A stretch of 63,095 nucleotides of DNA from contig CACBPV010000006.1 in the NCBI GenBank assembly GCA_902541215.1, forward strand, positions 1 through 63,095. Reading direction: 5' to 3'. This stretch comes from an uncultured Alphaproteobacteria bacterium. GTDB taxonomy: Bacteria; Pseudomonadota; Alphaproteobacteria; HIMB59; GCA-002718135. This document shows positions 27,401 to 38,073 of the stretch, one piece after another (position 1 is the stretch's first letter; the number at the start of each line of letters is the position of its first letter). The position numbers and the translations under genes were made by a program. Under the pieces are notes generated by a model, which saw only the letters and a program-made list of their open reading frames with translations, ran no database searches and was not told the DNA's origin.

Positions 27401-28318
27401 TTATAAATACTTTTCATACATTGATCTTAGTTCATAATTTTTAATATTATTCAATGTCGCTATTGTTCTAGATTTAGTTATTTTTAAATAGTTTAAGTAT
27501 TTACTATCATTATTTGTGCTAAGTAATTTTCTCCATCTACCAAGTAATCGAGTCTGTCGAGCTAAACTTAAGACATAATATTGTTCCAGAAAAGTATTCA
27601 GATTTTCAATAATTGGCATGTTATTATAAAAATATTCAATTAATTTATTATTGTAATCTCTTGTAAAATTAATTCTTGGATTTTCTAATAAAGATATTAG
27701 GTCCCATCCTATAAACCCCTTAAAAGCACTTTGAAAATCAATAATTCCACATTGTAAATGTGATTCACAATTTTCTAAAAAAAATAAATTAACAAATTCA
27801 AAGTCTTTGTGAACAAAATTTTCCATATTATAATTTTGAGAATAAAATATACTTTTCCATAATTCATAAAATTTTGAAGTTGGAAAATTTGAATTCTTGT
27901 TGTTAGGAATGTAGTAAGTAACAAACTCTTTAAGTTCAATTTTTAAATCATCAAAGGTGTATTCTTTTAAATTTTTTAAATTATTTAAATTTGATTCATT
28001 TTGGATAACAATTATATTTTCTACAGCTAGTTTTAAAAGTTTATAAAGATTAACTTTATTGTATATTTTATTAAATTTATTTTTTCCAAAATCTTGCATA
28101 TATATTTTATATTGCTTTTGATTAACTTCATATATCTTAGGAATTGATATATTAATCTTTTCTAATATTTCATAAACAGTAAGGAAATTTTTAAACTCTT
28201 GTTTATCTCTAGAAAAATCAATTATTATTTTGGTATTCTCTTTTTCAGTAATTCTATAAATTAATTTATTGGATAATCCGTCCTCAATTTTTTCTAAATC
28301 ATTATGATCAGAATTCAT
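27401..28318 (-). CDS. amgK: Anomeric sugar kinase, AmgK-like (aminoglycoside phosphotransferase fold)
   Basis: A 305-residue APH-fold kinase: catalytic loop H-K-D-F-E-F-V-N in FVHKDFEFVNLFF and the metal aspartate IIDFQSAFKG. In the tsaE-amgK-murU arrangement the enzyme phosphorylates N-acetylmuramate or N-acetylglucosamine at C1 for cell-wall recycling. It overlaps tsaE by 11 bp and lies 3 bp before murU, so the three are one unit. The protein is very divergent in its N-lobe; the catalytic motifs are preserved. Confidence 0.78.
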   Translation of the reverse strand: MNSDHNDLEKIEDGLSNKLIYRITEKENTKIIIDFSRDKQEFKNFLTVYEILEKINISIPKIYEVNQKQYKIYMQDFGKNKFNKIYNKVNLYKLLKLAVENIIVIQNESNLNNLKNLKEYTFDDLKIELKEFVTYYIPNNKNSNFPTSKFYELWKSIFYSQNYNMENFVHKDFEFVNLFFLENCESHLQCGIIDFQSAFKGFIGWDLISLLENPRINFTRDYNNKLIEYFYNNMPIIENLNTFLEQYYVLSLARQTRLLGRWRKLLSTNNDSKYLNYLKITKSRTIATLNNIKNYELRSMYEKYL

Positions 28319-28769
28319 TAGAATACTGTTTAAAACAAATATTAATTTTTCTTTTAGTTTCTGAAATCATATCTAAATTTATTAAATAATGATTTTTGTT
28401 TAGAGGTAAACTAATTAACATTTCAGGCCACTCTATAAATGTAATATTGTTATTTAAATTTTCGAAGAAATCTAATTCCTCTAACTCCTTAAGGCTCTTT
28501 ACTCTATAAAGATCATAATGATATATTTGTGACGAATTCAATTCATATGTTATCAAAATAGGAAATGTTGGACTAGTAATAGAAGATGGTTTAGGTAAAT
28601 TATTTAATTCAAAAAGATTATTAATTAATAATCTTATAAATGTTGTTTTACCAGCACCTAGCTCTCCTTGAAATAAGTAAATATCTCCAACTGATATGTA
28701 TTTACATAAATTAGTGGAGATTTTTTCAAGTTCGTGAAGATCTAAAATTTTATTGCTTAATTTTTGCAA
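28308..28769 (-). CDS. tsaE: tRNA threonylcarbamoyladenosine biosynthesis ATPase TsaE
   Basis: A P-loop ATPase required with TsaB, TsaC and TsaD for the t6A37 modification of ANN-decoding tRNAs. The Walker A is GELGAGKTTFIR (about residues 35-46), followed by SPTFPILITYELNSSQIYHYDLYR, which is the TsaE family core, and FIEWPEML. The length (153 residues) is standard. The start lies 6 bp after the metK stop and the gene overlaps amgK. Confidence 0.94.
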   Translation of the reverse strand: MQKLSNKILDLHELEKISTNLCKYISVGDIYLFQGELGAGKTTFIRLLINNLFELNNLPKPSSITSPTFPILITYELNSSQIYHYDLYRVKSLKELEELDFFENLNNNITFIEWPEMLISLPLNKNHYLINLDMISETKRKINICFKQYSNEF

Positions 28770-28775
28770 ATTTTA

Positions 28776-29945
28776 TTATGCAATACCTTTTATAGCTTCC
28801 ACTAAATCAGTTTTTTCCCAAGTAAAATGTCCCTTGTCACTTGGTTCTCTACCAAAATGGCCGTAAGCAGAAGTTGGAACATAAATTGCATTTGTAAGTT
28901 TTAAATGTTCTCTTATTCCTCTTGGGCTTAGATCAAATAAATCTTGCAGAGATTTTTCAATTTTCTGTTCGTCAACTTTATTTGTTCCATTAGTATTTAC
29001 ATATACCGATAAAGGTTTTGATACTCCTATTGCATAAGATAACTGTATAGTACACTCATCAGCTAGATCCGCTGCAACTACATTTTTTGCTAAGTACCTA
29101 GCTGCATATGCTGCAGATCTATCAACTTTAGATGGATCCTTTCCTGAAAATGCACCTCCACCATGGGGCGCTGCACCACCATATGTATCAACTATTATTT
29201 TACGACCAGTTAAACCAGAGTCACCATCAGGGCCTCCAATTACAAAGTTACCTGTGGGATTAACATAGAATTCTTCATCTTTAAGACCTTCTAACAAGTT
29301 ATTAGGTATGCACTCATATACGTAAGGTTTAACAATTTCTTTTACGTCCTCAGGAGATAAACCTTCTTTGTGTTGTGAAGAAATAACTAAAGAAGTAACT
29401 TTGCTTGGTTTTCCATTTTCGTAAAGCATTGTAACTTGGCTTTTTGAATCAGGTTCTAGACCAGATGCAGATCCATCTTTACGGGCTTGTGCCATTTTAT
29501 ATAATATTTGATGAGAATAATGTATTGGTGCTGGCATTAATGAGACAGTGTCTTTACAAGCAAAACCAAACATGATTCCCTGATCGCCTGCGCCCTCGTC
29601 TTTATTGCTACCAGAATCAACACCCATAGCTATGTCAGCTGACTGCTCATGAAGAAAACTTTCAATATCACAATTCTGCCAATGGAAACCATCTTGTTCA
29701 TAACCAATATCTTTAATACAATCCCTAACTTGAGATATAATCTTATCTTTAGAAACAGATGGACCCCTTACCTCTCCAGCTAATACTACTTTATTAGTGG
29801 TAGTCAAAGTCTCACATGCCACGCGGGTTTGTGGGTCACCAGATGATAAATAAGTATCAACAACCATATCAGAAATTCTATCACAAACTTTATCTGGATG
29901 GCCCTCTGAAACTGATTCACTCGTAAATAAATAAGATCTTTTCAT
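28776..29945 (-). CDS. metK: S-adenosylmethionine synthetase
   Basis: Makes SAM from methionine and ATP. The 389-residue protein starts [19 protein letters not shown] with H16 at the active site; the [12 protein letters not shown] and [23 protein letters not shown] motifs are intact. It is placed between ahcY (9 bp upstream) and tsaE (6 bp downstream), giving SAM synthesis and SAH hydrolysis in one unit. The short gaps leave no room for a SAM or SAH riboswitch directly before either gene. Confidence 0.98.
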   Translation of the reverse strand: MKRSYLFTSESVSEGHPDKVCDRISDMVVDTYLSSGDPQTRVACETLTTTNKVVLAGEVRGPSVSKDKIISQVRDCIKDIGYEQDGFHWQNCDIESFLHEQSADIAMGVDSGSNKDEGAGDQGIMFGFACKDTVSLMPAPIHYSHQILYKMAQARKDGSASGLEPDSKSQVTMLYENGKPSKVTSLVISSQHKEGLSPEDVKEIVKPYVYECIPNNLLEGLKDEEFYVNPTGNFVIGGPDGDSGLTGRKIIVDTYGGAAPHGGGAFSGKDPSKVDRSAAYAARYLAKNVVAADLADECTIQLSYAIGVSKPLSVYVNTNGTNKVDEQKIEKSLQDLFDLSPRGIREHLKLTNAIYVPTSAYGHFGREPSDKGHFTWEKTDLVEAIKGIA

Positions 29946-29953
29946 GTTAACTC

Positions 29954-32948
<2,995 letters not shown>

Positions 32949-32977
<29 letters not shown>

Positions 32978-33662
32978 ATCTTGTTCTTATTTGGTCAAAA
33001 GAATTATCATAAGATCTGAATTTTTTTCTTAATCTTTTTATATGGCTATCAATAGTCCTATCATCAACATATATAGAGTCACCATACATAGCGTCCATTA
33101 ATTGATTTCTATCTTTTACAACTCCAGGATACTGAGCTAGCGATTTAATTAAATTAAACTCTGCCACTGTAAGCTCAATTTCTATATCCTTCCAGAAACA
33201 TAATTGCTTATCTTCATCTAGTATTAAGTCGCCTTTTGTAAAATTTTGTTTTTTAATATTATTATTGTTTTGATCTTCAGTTCTGTTGTTGTGAATTCTT
33301 AGTACTGTTCTTACGCGTTCATTTAATAATTTTTGAGAGAAAGGTTTTTTTATGTAATCTGAAGCACCCATCCTTAATCCAATTATTTCATCTTGTTCAT
33401 GATCTTTTGATGTTAAAAAAATAATCGGAAGATCTTTTAATTTTTCAATCTTGCTAGAACGTACTTTTGAAAGAAGTTCATTTCCATCCATTTTAGGCAT
33501 CTTAATATCAAACAGACCTAAATCATAAGATTTGTTTTCAAGTGCCTCTAAAGCCTCAACTCCATTTAGAAATGTATCTACTGTAAATCCCTCACTTTCC
33601 AAAGAAATAGATACTGATGTGAGAATCGACTGTTCGTCGTCAACTAATGCTATCTTCGGCAT
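32949..33662 (-). CDS. chvI: OmpR-family response regulator ChvI-like
   Basis: The receiver domain has the acidic pocket DDE (8-10), phosphoacceptor D52 (LFDIKMPKMDG) and K104-equivalent (YIKKPFSQ). The C-terminal winged-helix domain ends RTRYGSGYSW and includes LTVAEFNLIKSLAQYPGVVKDR, typical of ChvI. Its target genes are not in view, but a tandem repeat with 11-bp period in the adjacent 279-bp spacer fits the binding style of this family. It is divergent from nrdA. Confidence 0.9.
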
Positions 33663-33829
33663 ACTGCTTTTTATTAATAATTTATGGCAGATTTAAGTTC
33701 AAAGAAAAAATGACTCGGTTAACAAAATGTGACTTAAGTTGATAAGTAAATGTAAATATTTCAATAACTTGTTTGCCTCATAAAAATTTGAATTAAGTAA
33801 GGGATTGACATGATAAAAAAAATATTTAT

Positions 33830-33849
33830 GTTCTTATTTTGTTCTTATT
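33830..33849. promoter_or_regulatory. Tandem 9-bp repeat with 11-bp period, candidate response-regulator site
   Basis: GTTCTTATTTTGTTCTTATT contains two exact copies of GTTCTTATT separated by two bases. OmpR/PhoB-family regulators typically bind as dimers on direct repeats spaced by about one helical turn. It lies 168 bp from the chvI start codon and 93 bp upstream of nrdA. Binding by ChvI or any other factor is inference. Confidence 0.4.
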
Positions 33850-33871
33850 GCGATATTGAGCAAATGTTGTA

Positions 33872-33899
33872 TTGTCCCTTTTCGGCGGCACTACATATT
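33872..33899 (+). promoter_or_regulatory. Weak candidate nrdA promoter
   Basis: TTGTCC (33872-33877) and CATATT (33894-33899) are separated by 16 bp. The -10 lies inside the NrdR box, which would explain repression. The hexamers are weak, and the leader would be about 35 nt. Confidence 0.3.
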
Positions 33900-33903
33900 G
33901 TGT
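33888..33903. promoter_or_regulatory. NrdR box upstream of nrdA
   Basis: GCACTACATATTGTGT matches the NrdR consensus ACACWATATATWGTGT at 14 of 16 positions. NrdR represses ribonucleotide reductase genes when dATP is high. Boxes usually occur in pairs; a second, poor match may exist around 33860-33875 but I cannot support it. The box overlaps the most plausible -10 region and is 38 bp before the nrdA ATG. Confidence 0.7.
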
Positions 33904-33941
33904 TTTTCGACAATAATTTTTTAAAAATGGATAGAATTTAA

Positions 33942-36695
33942 ATGGCAGACAATCTACAGGTATCAGCAAAAATCTCAGATGAAAAAAGTGTAAATATTTT
34001 AACATTAAGTGTTGTACGTCGTGACGGAGCTATTACTCCTTTTAAATCGGAGAAAATTTCGAATGCTATTAAAAAAGCATTCTTAGCACAAACAAAAATT
34101 AGAAATGATAAAAATAAGGAAAAAGAACAACAAGATGGAATTCATAAAACCGTCGAAGCTTTAACACATAAAGTTGTCTCAGCACTAACCAGAAGGATTG
34201 CTGATGGTGACATGATTCACATAGAAGATATACAAGATCAAGTGGAATTAGCTCTTATGAGGGATGAGCATCATAAGGTTGCTAGAGCATATGTTTTGTA
34301 TAGAGAACAAAGAGCGGCTTCAAGATATCATACTAAAAAACTAAAAGAACAAGTTGGAGAAAAAGCTTCTTCAATGATGGTAACTAAAAGAGATGGAAGT
34401 AAGGAGCCAATTTCACTCGATAAAATTACCAATAGAGTTTCTGTTCTATCGACTGGTTTAAATATTGATCCAATTGTTGTTGTTCAAAAAGCAGTTCCAG
34501 GATTGTATAGTGATATTAGTTCTGCTGAAATTGATACTTATCTTGCTGAAACAGCAGCAGCTTTAACAGTTGAACATCCTGATTATTCTTACCTAGCAGC
34601 AAGAATAAAAGTAAACTCACTACATAAAGAGACCCCAGGTTTCATAATTGCAACAAAAAATTTGTACGATGATGGTTTATTGAGAGAAGATTATTATAAA
34701 AAAGTGATGGAAAATGCAGATGCAATAGAATCAGTAATTGATTATGACAAAGATTATACCTTTGATTATTTTGCTCTTACAACACTAATCAGGGCATATT
34801 TATTAAAGTTTGATAATAAAACAATTGAAAGACCTCAAGACCTATGGATGAGAGTAACTTTAACAGTTACCGGTAATGAGTTTAATTTAGATAAAATAAA
34901 GGAAACTTATAAAAATTTATCAACTGGTACATATACACATGCTACTCCAACATTGTTTAATAGTGGATTAAAAATGCAGCAATTATCTTCGTGTTTTTTA
35001 ATAGGTATGGAGGATGACTCGATAGAAGGTATTTTTAATACTATAAAAGATTGTGCCCTAATATCTAAAACTGCAGGTGGTATTGGCATGCACGCACACA
35101 ACATTAGAGGTAGTGGAAGTAGAATAAAATCTACAAATGGCAAATCTAATGGCCTTATTCCATTTTTGAAAATTTTTAATGAAACTGCTAAGTCAGTTGA
35201 TCAAGGCGGAGGTAAAAGAAAGGGTTCTTTTGCGGTTTACTTAGAACCTTGGCACGCAGATATTGAAAAATTTCTGGAACTCAGAAAAAATACTGGGGCA
35301 GAAGAATTTAGAGCAAGAGATTTATTTTATGCTTTATGGATACCAGATTTATTCATGAAAAGAGTAGAAAACGATGAAGAATGGACACTTATGAGTGAAC
35401 ATGAATGCCCAGGTCTTTCAGATGTGTATGGTGATGAGTTTGAAAAACTTTACACTAAGTATGAAAATGAAATGAAGCATTTGGAAAAAATTAAAGCAAG
35501 AGATCTAATGTCTAAAATTATAGAAGCGCAGATAGAAACAGGACAGCCTTATATGCTCTATAAAGACTCAATCAATAACAAGTCCAACCAAAAAAATATT
35601 GGTGTTATTAAATCTTCAAACCTGTGTGCAGAGATAGTTGAATACTCTGATAAGAACGAGACATCTGTATGTAACTTGGCTTCTATAGCTCTGCCAAAAT
35701 TTGTAAAAAAATCAGATAAAAAATTAATATATGACTATGATGCTCTTTATGAAACAGCAAAATTGGCCACAAAAAACTTAGATGAAGTAATTGATATTAA
35801 TTTTTATCCAACAGATAAAACGGAAAGATCTAATAATAAGCATAGGCCTATAGGTTTAGGAATACAGGGTCTTGCAGATGTCTACTTCAAATTAGGAATA
35901 GCTTATGAGTCTGAAGAGGCTAAAGAAATAAATAAATTAATTTTTGAAACAATTTACTTTGGAGCTTTAGAAGCTTCATGTGAATTAGCAAAAGAAAAGG
36001 GAGCATATGAAACATTTAAAAATTCACCAATTTCGGAAGGTAAATTTCAATTTGATCTGTGGAATGTTAACCCGTCTTCAAAATGGGATTGGGATGCGCT
36101 AAGAGCTAAAATTAAAGAGCACGGTGTAAGAAACTCTTTAACCACAGCTTGTATGCCAACTGCGTCAACAGGCATTATATTAGGTAACACCGAAACATTC
36201 CAAATACAAACCTCTAATATATATAAAAGACAAACACTCTCAGGTGAGTTCCTTCTTGTAAATAGATATTTGGTGAATGAACTTTCTCAAAGAGGACTGT
36301 GGAATAAAGATATGAGAGACAAAATAATTCTAGAAAATGGATCGGTTGAAAACATAAATGAAATTCCAACTGAGCTAAAAGAAATCTATAAAACAGTTTG
36401 GGAAGTATCACAAAAAACTGTCATAGATATGTCAGCAGATAGAGCACCATTTATTGATCAAACCCAATCAATGAATCTTTGGCTTTCAACGCCTACATTT
36501 GGGAAAGTTAATTCAATGCATATGTATGCTTGGAAAAAAGGTCTTAAAACAGGAATGTATTATCTAAGAAGTAGATCAGCAGTTGATGCTGTAAAAGTTA
36601 CAGTTTCATCAGAAAAAGCAGCAAAAGATGCTTATATAAATACTGCTATTAAACAAAACAATGAACCAGAAGATTGCGAAACTTGCAGTGCATAA
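33942..36695 (+). CDS. nrdA: Ribonucleoside-diphosphate reductase class I, large subunit
   Basis: Reduces all four ribonucleoside diphosphates to deoxy forms. The 917-residue protein opens with two regions resembling ATP-cone activity domains (about residues 21-120 and 147-235), followed by the glycyl-barrel core: SSCFLIGMEDDS, the catalytic NLCAEIVEYS and SVCNLAS cysteines, PTASTGIILGNTE, and a MYYLRSRSA tyrosine pair for radical transfer. The C-terminal CETC pair receives electrons. An NrdR box lies upstream. It is followed 14 bp later by nrdB with a good AAGGAG ribosome-binding site. Confidence 0.96.
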   Translation: MADNLQVSAKISDEKSVNILTLSVVRRDGAITPFKSEKISNAIKKAFLAQTKIRNDKNKEKEQQDGIHKTVEALTHKVVSALTRRIADGDMIHIEDIQDQVELALMRDEHHKVARAYVLYREQRAASRYHTKKLKEQVGEKASSMMVTKRDGSKEPISLDKITNRVSVLSTGLNIDPIVVVQKAVPGLYSDISSAEIDTYLAETAAALTVEHPDYSYLAARIKVNSLHKETPGFIIATKNLYDDGLLREDYYKKVMENADAIESVIDYDKDYTFDYFALTTLIRAYLLKFDNKTIERPQDLWMRVTLTVTGNEFNLDKIKETYKNLSTGTYTHATPTLFNSGLKMQQLSSCFLIGMEDDSIEGIFNTIKDCALISKTAGGIGMHAHNIRGSGSRIKSTNGKSNGLIPFLKIFNETAKSVDQGGGKRKGSFAVYLEPWHADIEKFLELRKNTGAEEFRARDLFYALWIPDLFMKRVENDEEWTLMSEHECPGLSDVYGDEFEKLYTKYENEMKHLEKIKARDLMSKIIEAQIETGQPYMLYKDSINNKSNQKNIGVIKSSNLCAEIVEYSDKNETSVCNLASIALPKFVKKSDKKLIYDYDALYETAKLATKNLDEVIDINFYPTDKTERSNNKHRPIGLGIQGLADVYFKLGIAYESEEAKEINKLIFETIYFGALEASCELAKEKGAYETFKNSPISEGKFQFDLWNVNPSSKWDWDALRAKIKEHGVRNSLTTACMPTASTGIILGNTETFQIQTSNIYKRQTLSGEFLLVNRYLVNELSQRGLWNKDMRDKIILENGSVENINEIPTELKEIYKTVWEVSQKTVIDMSADRAPFIDQTQSMNLWLSTPTFGKVNSMHMYAWKKGLKTGMYYLRSRSAVDAVKVTVSSEKAAKDAYINTAIKQNNEPEDCETCSA

Positions 36696-36709
36696 AGAAG
36701 GAGTAAAGA

Positions 36710-37699
36710 ATGATATCAAAAGGCGTTAAATCAATATTTCCAATAAAAAACCAAGAAATTTGGGATAGGTACAAACAACATATTCAAGCCTTTTGGACAA
36801 CTGAAGAAGTATCTTTGCAAGATGATTTAAGAGATCTTGAAACTTTAAATGATGGTGAAAAGCATTTTATAAAGCACGTACTTGCATATTTTGCTAACTC
36901 CGAAGCAATGATTAATGAAAACTTAGCAAGTAGGTTCTACAAAGAAATTTTAATTCCTGAAGCAAGATGTTTTATATCTATACAAATGTTGAATGAGTCA
37001 ATTCATGCAGAGATGTATGGTCTACAAATTGAAGCTTATGTAAAAGATGCAAAAGAAAAAGACATGCTTTTTGATGCAATACAAAACGTACCATGTATTA
37101 ACCATAAAGCACAATGGGTATCAAAATGGCTCAATGGTAGTCAAAATTTATTAACAAGACTAATAGGATTTGGATTAGTTGAAGGTTTATTTTTTGCAGG
37201 CTCCTTCTGTGCAATATATTATTTCAGAAAAAGAGGGTTATTACCTGGTTTAGCCTTATCTAACGACTGGATTGCAAGAGACGAAGGAATGCATTTTAGT
37301 TTCTCATCGTTAATGTTTAGAACTTTAAGAGATAAATTTAATAATAAAACATTAACTGATGCAGATATTAGTGATTTATCATTAATTCCTTCAGACGTGC
37401 CTCAATCACAGTTTGAAGAAATTGTTAGAGAAGCAGTAGCATTTGAAAAAGAGTTTGTAAGAGATGCTTTACCAGTAGATTTAATTGGTATGAATCAAGA
37501 CTTAATGTGTCAATATATTGAAGCTGTTGCAGACAGAATTGCTGACCTATTTGAATTTGACAGAGTCTTTAAAACAGAAAATCCTTTTGATTTTATGAGA
37601 GCTTTGGATGTTCAAAACGTTACAAATTTTTTTGAAAAAAGAGTATCTGAGTATCAAAGACCTACAGATAGAGCTTTAAGTTTTGATGAAGCATTTTAA
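36710..37699 (+). CDS. nrdB: Ribonucleoside-diphosphate reductase small (R2) subunit
   Basis: Houses the metal centre and radical that start catalysis in NrdA. The 329-residue protein resembles mouse-type R2. From that alignment the ligands are E65, E96 and H99 (LNESIHAEMY), E158 (VEGLFFAGSF), and E192 and H195 (RDEGMH), with the radical tyrosine at Y103. Residue 65 is Asp in mouse and E. coli R2; here ANSEAMINENL has Glu, a change also seen in Chlamydia class Ic, which however lacks the tyrosine. Cofactor type is therefore uncertain. Stop and the next start overlap by one base. Confidence 0.95.
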   Translation: MISKGVKSIFPIKNQEIWDRYKQHIQAFWTTEEVSLQDDLRDLETLNDGEKHFIKHVLAYFANSEAMINENLASRFYKEILIPEARCFISIQMLNESIHAEMYGLQIEAYVKDAKEKDMLFDAIQNVPCINHKAQWVSKWLNGSQNLLTRLIGFGLVEGLFFAGSFCAIYYFRKRGLLPGLALSNDWIARDEGMHFSFSSLMFRTLRDKFNNKTLTDADISDLSLIPSDVPQSQFEEIVREAVAFEKEFVRDALPVDLIGMNQDLMCQYIEAVADRIADLFEFDRVFKTENPFDFMRALDVQNVTNFFEKRVSEYQRPTDRALSFDEAF

Positions 37700-37938
37700 T
37701 GGAAGCAGAGATATACTCTAAAACTAATTGTGGATACTGTGATAGAGCTAAACTACGGTTAGCTAAATTTAATCCAAAGATTTATATGCTTGATACAGAT
37801 TATACGAGAGAAGATTTTTTTGAAAAGTTTCCGAACGCTAAAACCTTTCCTCAAATAATTTTAAATGGTGAAAAAATTGGAGGGTATCATGAACTTGAAA
37901 AATGGTTTGAAATGAATACCTTTGACGAAGAATTCTAA
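37699..37938 (+). CDS. Glutaredoxin
   Basis: A 79-residue dithiol glutaredoxin with the CxxC motif C11-G-Y-C14, the cis-proline segment TFPQII and the glutathione-binding GGYHELEKWF. It resembles GrxC and NrdH-type partners; because it is fused in transcription to nrdAB it probably reduces the NrdA C-terminal cysteines. The stop overlaps the convergent ArfA-like gene by 4 bp. The exact class (GrxC or NrdH) cannot be read with certainty. Confidence 0.9.
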   Translation: MEAEIYSKTNCGYCDRAKLRLAKFNPKIYMLDTDYTREDFFEKFPNAKTFPQIILNGEKIGGYHELEKWFEMNTFDEEF

Positions 37939-38063
37939 ATAACCTTTTTTTTTCCTTTTCTTGAGTAATTTTTTTTATTTCTAACAATTCTTTGTTTGTA
38001 CTTAGGTAGTTTTAAATCTTGAGCAAAAGGATTTCTTTTCTTAATTTTTTTTTTTATTTCCAT
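37935..38063 (-). CDS. Small basic protein resembling ribosome-rescue factor ArfA
   Basis: This short gene fills the gap between the glutaredoxin and polA. It encodes 42 residues (MEIKKKIKKRNPFAQDLKLP, then KYKQRIVRNKKNYSRKGKKKVI). The second half lines up with the ArfA core of E. coli: P-x-[FY]-x-Q-R-[VI]-x-x-N-K-K and Y-x-R-K-G-K, with about four residues fewer between the KK and the Tyr. ArfA releases ribosomes stalled on mRNAs without a stop codon by recruiting RF2, as a backup to tmRNA. It is naturally short here, with no long hydrophobic tail. It lies 10 bp before polA. The family call is moderately sure, the function inferred. Confidence 0.6.
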   Translation of the reverse strand: MEIKKKIKKRNPFAQDLKLPKYKQRIVRNKKNYSRKGKKKVI

Positions 38064-38073
38064 ATAATGTATT

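Noticed and set aside
33860-33875. Second NrdR box
   Set aside because: Only 9 of 16 consensus positions match and the spacing to the good box is not the usual one.
33663-33941. Possible small RNA or gene in the largest spacer
   Set aside because: The 279 bp hold no convincing start-stop frame and no stable GC-containing stem with a T-run; the regulatory motifs explain the part near nrdA.
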